Assembly (NCBI GenBank): GCA_017985935.1
Contig: JAGNWT010000003.1
Location: forward strand, 31,244-95,243
From: Anaerolineales bacterium
Lineage (GTDB): Bacteria > Chloroflexota > Anaerolineae > Anaerolineales > Villigracilaceae
Direction: 5' to 3'
DNA: 64,000 bases
Shown: positions 41,881 through 51,964 of the stretch, piece after piece
How positions within the stretch are numbered: position 1 is the stretch's first letter
How the letters are laid out: each line of letters begins with the position of its first letter
Program-made: the position numbers and the translations under genes
The notes under the pieces: generated by a model
The model's input: only the letters and a program-made list of their open reading frames with translations
Databases searched by the model: none
What the model was told of the DNA's origin: nothing

Positions 41881-42708
41881 ATGAGTTTATCCGATCATCC
41901 CATTGGTATCTTTGATTCTGGTGTAGGCGGGCTTTCTGTCCTGCGGGCAGTTCGCGAATTAATGCCCGCAGAAAATATCGTTTACTTTGGCGATCAGGGA
42001 CACGTTCCCTACGGCCCGCGCCCGATGAGTGAGATACAAAAATTTTCAGAGGGGATCACCAGATTTTTACTTGAACATAATTCAAAGCTGATCGTGGTGG
42101 CTTGTAATACCGCATCTGCGGCGGCGCTGAAATATTTGCGGGAGAGATTTCCAGAAGTTTCCTTCGTTGGTATGGAGCCTGCGGTCAAGCCGGCCGCCGA
42201 AACTACTCAGACCGGCAAGGTGGGTGTCCTGGCTACCCCGGCAACGTTTCAGGGTGCGTTATACGCATCTGTCGTGGAGCGGTTCGCGGCGGGTGTGGAC
42301 CTGTTCCAAAGCACCTGCCCCGGGTTGGTTTCCCAGATCGAAAAAGGGGAGTTGGAATCGCAGACCACCCGCAAAATCCTGGAAGACGCCCTTTACCCGA
42401 TGCTTGAAAAAAATATTGATACGGTCGTTTTGGGATGTACCCATTATCCGTTCGTGATCCCGCTCATCAAGCAGATCGTTGCGGGGCATCAGAACGTTCG
42501 GGTGATCGACCCGGCGCCTTCGGTGGCAAAACAGGTCAAACGTCTGCTTGAAGCGCAAGGAAAGTTGAATATATCTGACAAGGACGGGGAAATTAGATAC
42601 TTCACCTCAGCAGATCCTGCTTCGATGACCTCCATGCTGCCCATGCTGTTGGGTTTGACTGGGATGGCTGAGTTGATTAAGTGGCAGGAAGATCGAGTGA
42701 TTCGATAA
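41881..42708 (+). CDS. murI: Glutamate racemase
   Basis: A 275-residue racemase providing D-Glu for peptidoglycan. The two catalytic cysteines are Cys75 in VVACNTASA and Cys186 in VLGCTHYP; the N terminus has GIFDSGVGGLSVLRA and YFGDQGHVPYG. Length is normal. The last 32 bases overlap the convergent gene ending at 42677. The presence of murI implies a peptidoglycan wall. Confidence 0.95.
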   Translation: MSLSDHPIGIFDSGVGGLSVLRAVRELMPAENIVYFGDQGHVPYGPRPMSEIQKFSEGITRFLLEHNSKLIVVACNTASAAALKYLRERFPEVSFVGMEPAVKPAAETTQTGKVGVLATPATFQGALYASVVERFAAGVDLFQSTCPGLVSQIEKGELESQTTRKILEDALYPMLEKNIDTVVLGCTHYPFVIPLIKQIVAGHQNVRVIDPAPSVAKQVKRLLEAQGKLNISDKDGEIRYFTSADPASMTSMLPMLLGLTGMAELIKWQEDRVIR

Positions 42709-43780
42709 CCTGAACGCCCATCTTTTGCATATCATCCAATAGCCTGGCCGGGTCTGCGATGTGTCCCATCATGTGAACACCTGCTTTGCGTGCGGTGCCA
42801 TCCAGATATTGTTTCAGGTAAGCCACGACGGGAATTGCCGTTAATTCATATCCATCTTCGTGCGCGATCCGCACGTGGACCTCAGCCTGCTTGCCGCCTA
42901 ATTGACCTTTTGCTTCCACCAAGAGCGCCACCACATATGGCGGCTTGGATAACCCCATGGACCACCACATCAACTTGCCCAGCGGACGAAGTCCGCGCTT
43001 CGGCGCGAGTTTGATCCCCGCAAAAACCAAGGGTGTCACGAGCAGGTCGGTAAACCAGTTGGAGCCCGCGATATAGAAACCAGCGTCTTTGAGCGAAGGG
43101 ATCATGTTTGGAAGATCGCGTAATTCCTCGAAGAACATTGAGTAGCAATTTCGCCTGCCAATGTCTGCGCCGAAATTGAAGGCGCGCATTTCCCATGATG
43201 TGGGTTTTGTCCACGTTCCATTTTTGAATACCTGCGCCTGATAGTCGATGAACCCTTCCATGAGTTCATCCACAGCCTCAGTGTAGGGCAGGCTCTTCAT
43301 GTTCAAATAGCCTGCTACCAGTGCAGATTCAACAACGTCCAATTTTCCTGTCGTGCTGCGAACCAGGGCTGAGGGCAAACCGGGGTGATAACCAGCCTCT
43401 GTGATAAAGCATAGCCCGGCTTTTTGAATTTCTTTTTCTGTAGCGTACAATGCGTGCAATTTTTGCGAGGAGAATTGCACATCCAAATAATCCACATGCG
43501 AGTCGATGCAAGCCCGGATGACGATCTCTGCGTGATGAGTGGTTGGCGCGGCGACCAGGCATAAGGTCACTCCTTGAAGCGCCTGCTCAAGACTTCTGAG
43601 ATCTGAGGCGTCCATCTGTCGTGCGCTCACACGCGGACTATCCAGTTCATTCACGAACGCCCGGGCTTTTTCGAGACTGCGCCCGGCAATGATGACGTCC
43701 ACTGTGGTGTGGGCAAGTAAATGTTTGGACAGGAATCTTCCTGTAAAACCGTACCCGCCGAGGATAAGAATTTGCGGCAT
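42677..43780 (-). CDS. Saccharopine dehydrogenase-like oxidoreductase
   Basis: A 367-residue Rossmann-fold protein. The N terminus has the NAD(P) motif ILGGYGFTGRFLSKHL, then VIIAGRSLEKA, with Arg suggesting NADP. The catalytic-domain part has LCLVAAPTTHHAEIV and ITEAGYHPGLPSALV, usual in saccharopine dehydrogenase/reductase-like proteins of unknown substrate. No lysine-degradation genes are near. It ends inside murI by a 32-base tail-to-tail overlap. A five-base gap separates it from the upstream F420-type gene. Confidence 0.82.
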   Translation of the reverse strand: MPQILILGGYGFTGRFLSKHLLAHTTVDVIIAGRSLEKARAFVNELDSPRVSARQMDASDLRSLEQALQGVTLCLVAAPTTHHAEIVIRACIDSHVDYLDVQFSSQKLHALYATEKEIQKAGLCFITEAGYHPGLPSALVRSTTGKLDVVESALVAGYLNMKSLPYTEAVDELMEGFIDYQAQVFKNGTWTKPTSWEMRAFNFGADIGRRNCYSMFFEELRDLPNMIPSLKDAGFYIAGSNWFTDLLVTPLVFAGIKLAPKRGLRPLGKLMWWSMGLSKPPYVVALLVEAKGQLGGKQAEVHVRIAHEDGYELTAIPVVAYLKQYLDGTARKAGVHMMGHIADPARLLDDMQKMGVQVIESLDLPAT

Positions 43781-43785
43781 TGGAC

Positions 43786-44268
43786 TTATTCTTTTTCTGG
43801 TTTCACTGCCAAAAGAGTTAATTTTTGACCGAGCACTCGAAGTTCGTCTTCATCTTTGAATTTCATGCCCGCCATGGCCATGACCGATTTTGTGTAGGCG
43901 GGGCGCTCACGATAGAATTTTACAAGCATCTCTCCCGCACCTTCATTTGTCAAAGCGCCGGCGCGTGCGCGGAACTTCCTTCGCCCGACCTGTGCTTCAA
44001 AGACCGGATTGCTTTGCATGTTCTTGTACCAATCTGCATGTGCACCGTAGGCCGCTTCAATGTAGTAAGTGTCTGTGGCGTGGTCGTATTCCATCACATC
44101 CACCATTGCGTCACGGCGTTTGCCGGTCTTTCTTCCGGTCGTGGTGATCAGCATCCACTGTGCACCGATCAGACGTTCCCAGCCGCCCAAACCTATTTTG
44201 TGGAGCAGGACGGGGACCTTGAAAAAATATTTCTGAAAAATACCGGGGCGGTTTCCGATCGCGCTCAT
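43786..44268 (-). CDS. Deazaflavin (F420)-dependent nitroreductase family protein
   Basis: A 160-residue protein of the Ddn/DUF385 split-barrel family. The signature is MLITTTGRKTGKRRDAMVDVM, then YYIEAAYGAHADWYKNMQSNP, both conserved across F420H2-dependent reductases of this group, followed by a C-terminal FYRERPAY helix. It may reduce quinones or nitro compounds with F420H2; whether this organism makes F420 cannot be seen here. It lies three bases after the methyltransferase gene on the same strand. Confidence 0.85.
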   Translation of the reverse strand: MSAIGNRPGIFQKYFFKVPVLLHKIGLGGWERLIGAQWMLITTTGRKTGKRRDAMVDVMEYDHATDTYYIEAAYGAHADWYKNMQSNPVFEAQVGRRKFRARAGALTNEGAGEMLVKFYRERPAYTKSVMAMAGMKFKDEDELRVLGQKLTLLAVKPEKE

Positions 44269-44271
44269 TGG

Positions 44272-45042
44272 CTATCCTCCTGTGATCAGGAACTTGAAAA
44301 ATATTTTATAGCTTCCCAGTCGCGGGGTGAACGTGGGAACTCGTTTGCGATACTCGAGATATGAATCCCCGAAGCGTTCGATCAATTCTTTTTCTTCCAC
44401 CAGCCGAACCCAACCGATCAATCCGAGCGGCAGAAAAAAGATAAAAGCGAGAGAATTCCCGTTGGCGTTGAGAAGCGCAAGACCGGCACAGATCCGCATC
44501 AGACTGGCATAGATTGGATGGCGCAGTACGCTAAAAATGCTGGAATCGATCAGGCGGCTTTCTTCAGGGTGGTACACATAGAGCAGGTTGAGATTATCCA
44601 CTCCGAAAATCGCGATGCTGCGTAACCATAAGATCGCCCCCACAATGACCCAATACCCGCCGAGAAATTGAAATAAGGATGTCCACCAGCCGACGGGGAG
44701 GTCGGGTCCATTCATGTATGCTGAGTGCGCCACTGCGCCAAAGATCAATGCCAGCCCGGGCATGGCGTAACGAGCAAAGGCATTGCGATACGCAAGCTCT
44801 TTATATTTTTCTTGAAATATTTTCTTGTGGGAGAAGAATAAACTGAGGAGCAGGAATCCCAGTGACATGACAATGATCTGGCTGTCTATGCTCCAGGTGG
44901 GGATGTTGTCTGTGAGGATGAAGTAGAGTGTTACCGCCGTCAACTGACCGGCGAAGGTTAACGCGATGCGAAACTTTCCGCTCGCGGAGTTCAGTTCGGG
45001 GACGTGTTTTGAAAGGTGATCCATGCCTTTTATTTTCATCAT
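44272..45042 (-). CDS. Isoprenylcysteine methyltransferase-type (PEMT/ICMT) membrane protein
   Basis: A 256-residue protein with five to six membrane helices. The C-terminal half has SVLRHPIYASLMRICAG and VEEKELIERFGDSYLEYRKRVP, the SAM-binding motif of the ICMT/phospholipid methyltransferase superfamily. The substrate is unknown; prenylated protein is unlikely in bacteria. The ATG is preceded by TTGGAGA. It is probably co-transcribed with the two genes downstream. Confidence 0.82.
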   Translation of the reverse strand: MMKIKGMDHLSKHVPELNSASGKFRIALTFAGQLTAVTLYFILTDNIPTWSIDSQIIVMSLGFLLLSLFFSHKKIFQEKYKELAYRNAFARYAMPGLALIFGAVAHSAYMNGPDLPVGWWTSLFQFLGGYWVIVGAILWLRSIAIFGVDNLNLLYVYHPEESRLIDSSIFSVLRHPIYASLMRICAGLALLNANGNSLAFIFFLPLGLIGWVRLVEEKELIERFGDSYLEYRKRVPTFTPRLGSYKIFFKFLITGG

Positions 45043-45100
45043 GTCTCCAAAATGAGTATATTATCTTGTTGGATAAAGTCAAGCAGGGACTGTCTGGAAA

Positions 45101-45709
45101 TTAGTCGGCGGGTTGGATCTCCATGTCACGCGGATCGATCTGCACGCCTGACAGCGCTTCAAAACTCAGACGCGAAGGCTCCAGCCCATATTTTCTTGCC
45201 GCACGGTCGAAAAGGGCGTGATACCCAGCCTTGACCATGTTTTCCCATTTTAGCTCGAGCAGATCTGCGATGCGCCGCAGCTCTTGTACTTGCTCGCCTT
45301 CGATTTCCACGAACTTTCCGTAGGGCAGTTCGTCCAGCATGATGTGAATCCCATTCAATTCGTATGTTGCCCGAAATTTTTCGTAGAAGACCACTGGCTT
45401 GAATCCCAGGGCTTCCAAAAACAATTTTGCGTTTGAAAAATCTTCAACCACGAACTCGATCTCCTGCCGCCCAAGAACTCCTCCCTCCATCTCTTCGCTT
45501 GGTCCTTTGAAGGTGAAGCGCGCCTTTTCATCCTGCCTTAATCGCAGCACGCGGCTGTTCCTTCTCAGGTCATTGTTCGAATTATCAAAACGAAGATTGG
45601 TTTCGTGCGTGCGTGTTTGAATCAAATGCGCCTTCAGAGCTCGAAGGCGCATTTCGATCGGTTCCAGATCTCTTACAAAGAACTTAACTTCAGTTTCGTG
45701 GCCGTTCAT
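45101..45709 (-). CDS. CYTH domain protein (class IV adenylate cyclase-like)
   Basis: A 202-residue triphosphate tunnel protein. The EXEXK motif appears as HETEVKFF at the N terminus. Other family residues are the basic pattern RVLRLRQDEKARFTFKGP and the acidic GRQEIEFVVED and KFVEIEGEQ. Such enzymes are adenylate cyclases, thiamine or inorganic triphosphatases; which one is not evident. The start overlaps the accB stop by one base (ATGA style), so it is at the end of the carboxylase operon. Confidence 0.87.
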   Translation of the reverse strand: MNGHETEVKFFVRDLEPIEMRLRALKAHLIQTRTHETNLRFDNSNNDLRRNSRVLRLRQDEKARFTFKGPSEEMEGGVLGRQEIEFVVEDFSNAKLFLEALGFKPVVFYEKFRATYELNGIHIMLDELPYGKFVEIEGEQVQELRRIADLLELKWENMVKAGYHALFDRAARKYGLEPSRLSFEALSGVQIDPRDMEIQPAD

Positions 45710-46206
45710 TAATGCATGCTCAATAGAGTTTGTCTTTGTTCCACGCTTTCGCCTGCCTTCACCCGCACGCGACCCATGACTCCATCGCGCGGAGCTTTGA
45801 GCTCGTTCTGCATCTTCATGGATTCGAGGATGATCATGACCTGTCCCTTTTGGATGGGTTCGCCTTCCGCTACCAGAACTGAAACGACCAATCCCGGCAT
45901 CGGGGCTTTGAGATGGAATTCCCCGCCTTCGACAGTGCCTCCGCCGGCGGCTGCTTTCAATCGCTTTTCGCGTTCATCTTCGATCTTGACCTGATACTGC
46001 CGCCCGCGGATCAAAACCTCCCAATCCTCCTCGCCCTGATAGACGAAAGACTCGTACGATTTTCCATCGACGATCAGTGAGAAGACGGGCTGTCCGCTCA
46101 CGGCTTCAAAATCCACCTGCAGTAATCGATCTCCGATGCGGATGTGATGCTCATCCACCACTTCGATCTCATATTCCTTGTTGTCGATCGTTGTAATATA
46201 TTTCAT
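45709..46206 (-). CDS. Biotin carboxyl carrier protein of acyl-CoA carboxylase
   Basis: A 165-residue carrier. The C-terminal 70 residues are a biotinyl domain with the biotin-accepting Lys in ILESMKMQNEL, preceded by KAPMPGLVVSVLVAEGE. The N-terminal part is a separate beta domain (KYITTIDNKEYEIEVVD...), typical of actinobacterial or pyruvate/propionyl-type carriers rather than E. coli AccB. AccC ends 67 bases upstream. Confidence 0.92.
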   Translation of the reverse strand: MKYITTIDNKEYEIEVVDEHHIRIGDRLLQVDFEAVSGQPVFSLIVDGKSYESFVYQGEEDWEVLIRGRQYQVKIEDEREKRLKAAAGGGTVEGGEFHLKAPMPGLVVSVLVAEGEPIQKGQVMIILESMKMQNELKAPRDGVMGRVRVKAGESVEQRQTLLSMH

Positions 46207-46273
46207 CCTGTAACCTCAATCTGGTGACGCGACCCGCTCACCAATCCCAAATCTAAAATCTTCAATCGAAATT

Positions 46274-47782
46274 CTACCGGTGCATTCTTTCCCAGCGCCC
46301 GACCCACTTCCAGTTGCTGGTGTCGCGTTCGTTTCGGCGGACAATGTTCGCATTGCGCTCGGTCTGCTGGTGAGCCACCAGCGTGGCCAGGATCGCGGCG
46401 ATCTCCAGATTCGCCGAGCGAGACTCCATGGCGTCATCCATCGAGAAGCGTTCCTCCACGAAGCGGGTATCGAACTGACCGCCCATGAAGCGGTGCGAAT
46501 CCATCAGCGTTTGATGGAAGGGAATATTTGTTCGCACGCCGACGATTCGATATTCTTCAAGGGCGCGGCGCATGCGCAAAATGGCTTGCGCGCGGGTCTC
46601 GCCCCACACGATCAACTTGGCGATCATCGGGTCGTAGAAGGGAGTGATCTCGAAGCCAGGGTACACGCCAGTGTCCACGCGCACGCCGGGACCGGTGGGG
46701 AGCATGCTGTGTGTGATGCGCCCCGTGGACGGCATGAATCCGTTGAACGGGTCTTCAGCATTGATACGGCACTCTATCGCGTGACCGTTGATCTTGATCT
46801 GATCCTGGGTGTAACTTAATTGCCTGCCGCGCGCAATGCGGATCTGCTCGGCGACGATATCCACACCTGTGACCATCTCGGTGATGGGATGTTCCACTTG
46901 CAGGCGGGTGTTCATTTCAAGGAAGTAAAAATTGCGGTCCTTGTCCACCAGGAATTCAATGGTGCCTGCGTTGACGTAATCCACAGCCAGCGCAGATTTC
47001 ACGGCGATGCTTCCCATCTTCTGGCGCAGATCTTCATCGAGGAAGGATGAAGGCGACTCTTCCAATAATTTTTGATGGCGGCGCTGGATCGAACACTCGC
47101 GCTCGCCAAGGTGAATGACGTTGCCGAAAGAATCAGCAAGGATCTGGAATTCGATATGCCTCGCGCCCTCGATCAACTTTTCGAGATAGACGTTCCCATC
47201 ACCAAAAGCGGATTCCGCTTCGCGTCTCGCGGACGCAAGCAGGGTCGGCATTTCCTCCAGGCTTTTTACTTCTCTCATGCCTTTTCCGCCGCCGCCCGCA
47301 GTGGCTTTGATCAACAGCGGGAAACCGATGGTTGGCGCGATGTTAAGCAGGTCGTCGTTGGTCATGTTTCCAACATCTTCCGTGCCAGGGACCACAGGCA
47401 CCCCAGCCTTGATGACCGTTGCGCGCGCTTCGGCTTTATCGCCCATGGCCGCGATCGACGATGGCTTGGGACCGATAAAGGTGATCCCAAGCTCTCCACA
47501 TTTGGCGGCGAAGTCTTCGCGCTCTGCAAGGAATCCATATCCCGGATGAATGGCGTCTGCGCCAGACTTCTTAGCAACGTCGAAAATTTTATCCGCCCGC
47601 AGATAGGACTCTCTTGAAGGGGCTGGACCAATGAAATAGGCTTCATCGGCGTAACGCACATGCATGGCATTGCGGTCAGCCTCTGAGAATACCGCCACCG
47701 TTTGAATTCCCAGCTCGCGGCAGGCGCGGATGATACGGACTGCGATCTCGCCTCGATTGACTACCAATACTTTACTGAACAT
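46274..47782 (-). CDS. accC: Biotin carboxylase subunit of acyl-CoA carboxylase
   Basis: A 502-residue ATP-grasp enzyme. Marks: KVLVVNRGEIAVRIIRACRELG, HPGYGFLAE, the Gly-rich ATP loop KATAGGGGKGMREV, HIEFQILAD, ERECSIQRRHQKLLEE, and EMNTRLQVEHPITEM with the metal-binding Glu residues. The ORF is a stand-alone BC, not fused to the carrier. It is 15 bases after the carboxyltransferase gene and 67 before the carrier gene, which together make a complete propionyl- or acetyl-CoA carboxylase. Confidence 0.95.
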   Translation of the reverse strand: MFSKVLVVNRGEIAVRIIRACRELGIQTVAVFSEADRNAMHVRYADEAYFIGPAPSRESYLRADKIFDVAKKSGADAIHPGYGFLAEREDFAAKCGELGITFIGPKPSSIAAMGDKAEARATVIKAGVPVVPGTEDVGNMTNDDLLNIAPTIGFPLLIKATAGGGGKGMREVKSLEEMPTLLASARREAESAFGDGNVYLEKLIEGARHIEFQILADSFGNVIHLGERECSIQRRHQKLLEESPSSFLDEDLRQKMGSIAVKSALAVDYVNAGTIEFLVDKDRNFYFLEMNTRLQVEHPITEMVTGVDIVAEQIRIARGRQLSYTQDQIKINGHAIECRINAEDPFNGFMPSTGRITHSMLPTGPGVRVDTGVYPGFEITPFYDPMIAKLIVWGETRAQAILRMRRALEEYRIVGVRTNIPFHQTLMDSHRFMGGQFDTRFVEERFSMDDAMESRSANLEIAAILATLVAHQQTERNANIVRRNERDTSNWKWVGRWERMHR

Positions 47783-47797
47783 AAGACTCCTTGGACC

Positions 47798-49345
47798 TTA
47801 CAGCGGAATATTCCCATGTTTCTTGGCGGGATTCGCATCTCGTTTATTGCTCAACATTTCCAGCGCATTGATCAGGCGCGGGCGGGTTTCCTTGGGTTCG
47901 ATCACATCGTCAATGTAGCCGCGCTGAGCAGCCACATACGGGTTGGCAAACTTGTCTTTGTAATCTGCAACCAGCTCGGCTTTGCGTTGGATCGGATCCT
48001 CGGCACTTTCCAGTTCCTTGCGGAAGATGATGTTCACAGCCCCGTCGGGACCCATCACCGCGATCTCTGCGGTCGGCCAGGCGAGGTTGACATCGCCGCG
48101 AATGTGCTTGGAAGACATCACGCAGTATGCGCCGCCGTATGCCTTGCGGGTGATGACGGTCAATTTTGGAACGGTCGCTTCGCAATACGCGTACAAAAGT
48201 TTCGCGCCCGAGCGGATGATACCGTGATGTTCCTGATTGGTACCGGGAAGGAATCCGGGTACATCTTCAAAAGTGATGATCGGAATGTTGAAGGCATCGC
48301 AGAAGCGCACGAAGCGCCCGGCCTTTTCACTCGCGTCGATATCCAGCACGCCTGCCAGCACTGCGGGTTGGTTGGCAATGATGCCCACCGAGTGACCGCC
48401 CAGGCGTGAGAATCCCACAACTACGTTTGCGGCATAATTTTCGTGGATCTCGAAGAACTGACCATTATCCATGATCATGCGGATCACATCTTTGATATCG
48501 TAAGGCTTGTTCGCATCATCAGGGATGATCGAGTTCAACGCTTCTTCCATTCGCAGGGGATCATCACCCGGCACGAAGGGAGCGTCTTCCATGTTGTTCT
48601 GCGGCAGGAAGCTCAATAATTTGCGGATGAGATAGAGCGTGTCCGCTTCGGTATCCGCCGCGACATGGCACACACCCGATTTTTCAGAGTGAACACTTGC
48701 GCCGCCGAGTTCTTCCTGAGTCACTTCTTCGTGGGTCACGGCTTTTACAACATCGGGACCGGTCACGAACATGTAGGAAGTATCACGCGCCATGAAAATA
48801 AAATCGGTCAGGGCAGGCGAGTACACCGCGCCGCCGGCGCAGGGCCCCATAATGGCTGAGATCTGCGGGATGACTCCCGATGCCATTGTGTTGCGCAGGA
48901 AAATATCTGCGTAACCGCCGAGAGCGACCACACCTTCCTGAATGCGCGCTCCGCCTGAATCGTTCAAGCCAATGATGGGCGCGCCGTTCTTCATGGCCAT
49001 GTCCATGATCTTGCATATTTTTTCGGCGTGCACTTCGCCCAACGAACCGCCGAACACGGTAAAGTCTTGCGAGAAGACATAAACGAGCCGTCCCTCTACA
49101 GTTCCCCAACCGGTCACCACCGAGTCGCTCATGAATTTTTGTTCATCGAGATTAAAGTCATGCGTGCGGTGAACGATGAACGCGTCCACTTCACGGAAGG
49201 AACCTTTATCCAATAAAAGGTCGAGTCTCTCGCGGGCGGTGAGCCTGCCTTTTTTGTGTTGGGCATCAATGCGGGCTTGTCCGCCGCCAAGGCGGGACTG
49301 CGCTTTCAAGTCATTCAGTTTTTGGATTTTAGGATTTTCGCTCAT
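47798..49345 (-). CDS. Acyl-CoA carboxylase carboxyltransferase (PccB type)
   Basis: A 515-residue carboxyltransferase with both crotonase-like halves: the first with [20 protein letters not shown] and [15 protein letters not shown], and the second with [25 protein letters not shown] and [12 protein letters not shown]. This layout is that of propionyl/methylmalonyl-CoA carboxylases. The start at MSENPKI follows GAGAGG; a longer frame overlaps the upstream gene. Whether it prefers propionyl-CoA or acetyl-CoA is undecided. AccC follows 15 bases later. Confidence 0.95.
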   Translation of the reverse strand: MSENPKIQKLNDLKAQSRLGGGQARIDAQHKKGRLTARERLDLLLDKGSFREVDAFIVHRTHDFNLDEQKFMSDSVVTGWGTVEGRLVYVFSQDFTVFGGSLGEVHAEKICKIMDMAMKNGAPIIGLNDSGGARIQEGVVALGGYADIFLRNTMASGVIPQISAIMGPCAGGAVYSPALTDFIFMARDTSYMFVTGPDVVKAVTHEEVTQEELGGASVHSEKSGVCHVAADTEADTLYLIRKLLSFLPQNNMEDAPFVPGDDPLRMEEALNSIIPDDANKPYDIKDVIRMIMDNGQFFEIHENYAANVVVGFSRLGGHSVGIIANQPAVLAGVLDIDASEKAGRFVRFCDAFNIPIITFEDVPGFLPGTNQEHHGIIRSGAKLLYAYCEATVPKLTVITRKAYGGAYCVMSSKHIRGDVNLAWPTAEIAVMGPDGAVNIIFRKELESAEDPIQRKAELVADYKDKFANPYVAAQRGYIDDVIEPKETRPRLINALEMLSNKRDANPAKKHGNIPL

Positions 49346-49727
49346 AAGCCTCTCTCGATAATGAATTTTTGTTGAAAAGGATGATTGCAAGTGCCAGCAA
49401 GTTTACTACAACAGCAAAAGTCCCATTTGGATGCGGTTGATGCCAGACGAGCCGCTCGATCCAATACCAGACGGAGTAACCTGCCGCGACCCCGAGGAGC
49501 ATTTTCCACGACCAGGTTTTTTTTGCCAGCAGCCCCCAGAAGAGAATGCTGCCGATTACGATCCAGAACGCGGCGCTGGCGGCAGTGACGGCCGGTGACG
49601 GGCTGGCTTGAAATTCACTCAATACCTCCTGCCATGTCAGTGCCGTCCAAAGGCGCAGGCTGTTCCACATTATCAGGGATAACACCAATAGTAGCAGTAG
49701 GGTTTCTCGCAGTGTCAATTTTTTCAT
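49329..49727 (-). CDS. Small membrane protein upstream of carboxyltransferase
   Basis: A 132-residue protein from [11 protein letters not shown] with three or four membrane segments ([56 protein letters not shown]). No family recognised. Its last 17 bases overlap the start of the carboxyltransferase gene, so they are translated from one message. The start is uncertain: TTG at 49763 is the other option. The 136 bases up to the glycosyltransferase gene (from 49728 to 49863) show no clear element. Confidence 0.65.
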   Translation of the reverse strand: MKKLTLRETLLLLLVLSLIMWNSLRLWTALTWQEVLSEFQASPSPAVTAASAAFWIVIGSILFWGLLAKKTWSWKMLLGVAAGYSVWYWIERLVWHQPHPNGTFAVVVNLLALAIILFNKNSLSREAYERKS

Positions 49728-49863
49728 GGAAGGTTCACGGGGCGGGAATTTACCTGCAACCAAAACAGGCTGCCGGAAGGGGATATCCGCTGTTTGGGGC
49801 GGCGGTCACAGATGGGGTTGAGTTAAATCCAATAGGGGAGGAGAAGATCATCGAGCGGTCATC

Positions 49864-51939
49864 CTAATATTTTGGCACAGGCCATAGATACAAGAGACTC
49901 TTACCGCCGGCGACATCGTAACTTTCGAGATATGGATCGAACTGACCAAAATAGGGAGGCAGTCCCAAAATTCTTGTGTTCGCGAAGACAATGGTCATGC
50001 CGTGTTCGGAGAGGAATCTTGGGGCTTGCTGGTCTTTGAGCGCTTGAAAATATTCGTAACTATTGATCAGCCCATCCATGTTCACGATGGTTCGGTCGTT
50101 GATGAAGTAACCAACATTACCGCCGCCGGTCATGCCGATGATCGCGCCAGGCTCGGTGTGGTCTTCAATGTAATCTGCGATCTCCATATACGACTGCTCT
50201 TTGGGATAGTAGTTGTAGCGCATGATCTCGGTGATGTAGGTTGCGTTGCCGTACGCGAGGTAAACAGCGCAGGCAAGAGCTGCGTATTCAAGCGCCTGTT
50301 TGGCTCCGACGATCTTTTTCAATGGGCGAATCAAGATCTCCAGCAAGAGACTGCCAACGATGACGATCAACACCATTTGGCTTGACCAATACCACTCCTT
50401 TGCGCCGCCATATGCGGTGGCGGTGTAGGAAAGGATCTGAATGCCGCAGCCCGCCATGAGAGGGATGATGGCCATGTTCGAGAAAGCCCGCAATGATCGG
50501 CGAGCGTTCAAAAACAGGATCGCCAGCATGACCAGGGTGAAGAAGAGCATGGCGATGTAATACCGTTCATCTGTTTTGTCTGAGCCGGGGTAAATGGGAC
50601 GGGCGACCCGGGCAATATAGATCAAGAAGTTCGTGGCGGGTTTCCAGGCATCGTAGACCCATTCAAAGTTAAGCCCGAAGAATGAAGGCCAATTTGAGGC
50701 AGGGTAGTCATACACCGTGTTTTTCAACATGCCCCACCAGCGTTTGATCTGACCACTTACGGGGCTGCTTGTTCCGAAGGTGATCTTGTTGTACAGCATG
50801 TATAAAGCCAGCGCGCCGCCCACGATCCCGTAATAGGTCACTCCTTCGGATAACCAAATCTTCCAATTCGTTTTTAGCTCTTCAAGCGGACTGTTTTGGG
50901 ATGAACCCGATCTGTCGCTGCCGAACCAGTAAGCAGCCAAACGGACCGCAAAGATGAAGATCAGGCTGATCGCCCAATCGATCGCCAGTGCGCTGCGTGG
51001 AAAATTTTCACCGATCCCGAATCGAGAAAGAACCAGATATAGTCCCGCAATGAGGATAGTACCAAGGCTTAACCCAAGGACAGTATTTTTGAAAGTCTTC
51101 CAGACTGGGTGTGCCCGCGGATGTTGATATGCACCTGAGAAGTACAAAGTAACGAGCTTGACGATCATCGCGAGCACGGTCACCTGAACAGCAGAAGATG
51201 CATAGATGGTGTTGTAGGCATCCAACCCGGTGCGAACCGCAGCCGAGAAGGTCATCGAAATAAAAATGATGACCATATCCAATGGCATCAGGAATCGGGC
51301 TGGCTTGCCGCGGAAGATGATCCATAACCCGCCAAGGATGGCTGTGAACACGAGATCCAGCCGGCTAAACATGACGAGGACCGCAGTGAGAGCAAGCGTG
51401 ACGATCTCAGCCGTGGAAACGAGTCGTGTGCGCCAGTTTTTTTCGAATTGCGATAACTTGTAAATGAACAACGCAACCGAGAAAGCAGCAAGCGGAGTCT
51501 CAAGCCCGGTCTCGTACACCGTGGTGTGGATCAGAATGTTGAATGCCCAAAAAGACGCGGCGAGATAAGCCACAGCTTGAGAGAGATTTTCCTTGATCAG
51601 CCGAAAGATCAGCACGGCGGTGGCGGCGTGAAAGAACGAAACGACCACCAGAAGAACACGGAGGGGGAGGATCACGTCAAATCGAGCGAGCGCGAAGATC
51701 GGAATGCAAACCAGCATCCAAAGTGGATGATATCCATTGGAGAGGTTGATACCGTCAAAGGTGCTGCCAAATCCCTCGCTGATGTTTTGAGCAACTTTGA
51801 AATAGTAATATGCGTCGTCGCGTGTGAACCAATTGTTGGGTAAATTGTACGCGTCTGAAAAGGCTGCGTATAGGTGAATACTGAGGATCGTTGAAATCAA
51901 AAGGATTTCAAAAACCGAGAATCGTTTCAGGAAATTCAT
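49864..51939 (-). CDS. Membrane glycosyltransferase-like protein (GT-C fold)
   Basis: A 691-residue polytopic membrane protein with about a dozen hydrophobic segments and a soluble C-terminal domain. The first extracytoplasmic loop has WFTRDDAYYYFKVAQNI, the acidic DD motif typical of GT-C enzymes that use polyprenyl-phosphate sugars, then NGYHPLWM. The C-terminal part has GMTGGGNVGYFINDRTIVNMDGL. It might attach sugars to lipids or proteins at the cell surface. The start at 51939 is forced by the neighbouring stop at 51965 and has no good ribosome site. Confidence 0.75.
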   Translation of the reverse strand: MNFLKRFSVFEILLISTILSIHLYAAFSDAYNLPNNWFTRDDAYYYFKVAQNISEGFGSTFDGINLSNGYHPLWMLVCIPIFALARFDVILPLRVLLVVVSFFHAATAVLIFRLIKENLSQAVAYLAASFWAFNILIHTTVYETGLETPLAAFSVALFIYKLSQFEKNWRTRLVSTAEIVTLALTAVLVMFSRLDLVFTAILGGLWIIFRGKPARFLMPLDMVIIFISMTFSAAVRTGLDAYNTIYASSAVQVTVLAMIVKLVTLYFSGAYQHPRAHPVWKTFKNTVLGLSLGTILIAGLYLVLSRFGIGENFPRSALAIDWAISLIFIFAVRLAAYWFGSDRSGSSQNSPLEELKTNWKIWLSEGVTYYGIVGGALALYMLYNKITFGTSSPVSGQIKRWWGMLKNTVYDYPASNWPSFFGLNFEWVYDAWKPATNFLIYIARVARPIYPGSDKTDERYYIAMLFFTLVMLAILFLNARRSLRAFSNMAIIPLMAGCGIQILSYTATAYGGAKEWYWSSQMVLIVIVGSLLLEILIRPLKKIVGAKQALEYAALACAVYLAYGNATYITEIMRYNYYPKEQSYMEIADYIEDHTEPGAIIGMTGGGNVGYFINDRTIVNMDGLINSYEYFQALKDQQAPRFLSEHGMTIVFANTRILGLPPYFGQFDPYLESYDVAGGKSLLYLWPVPKY

Positions 51940-51964
51940 TTTTATTTTGCGGGTCTCACTTGAG

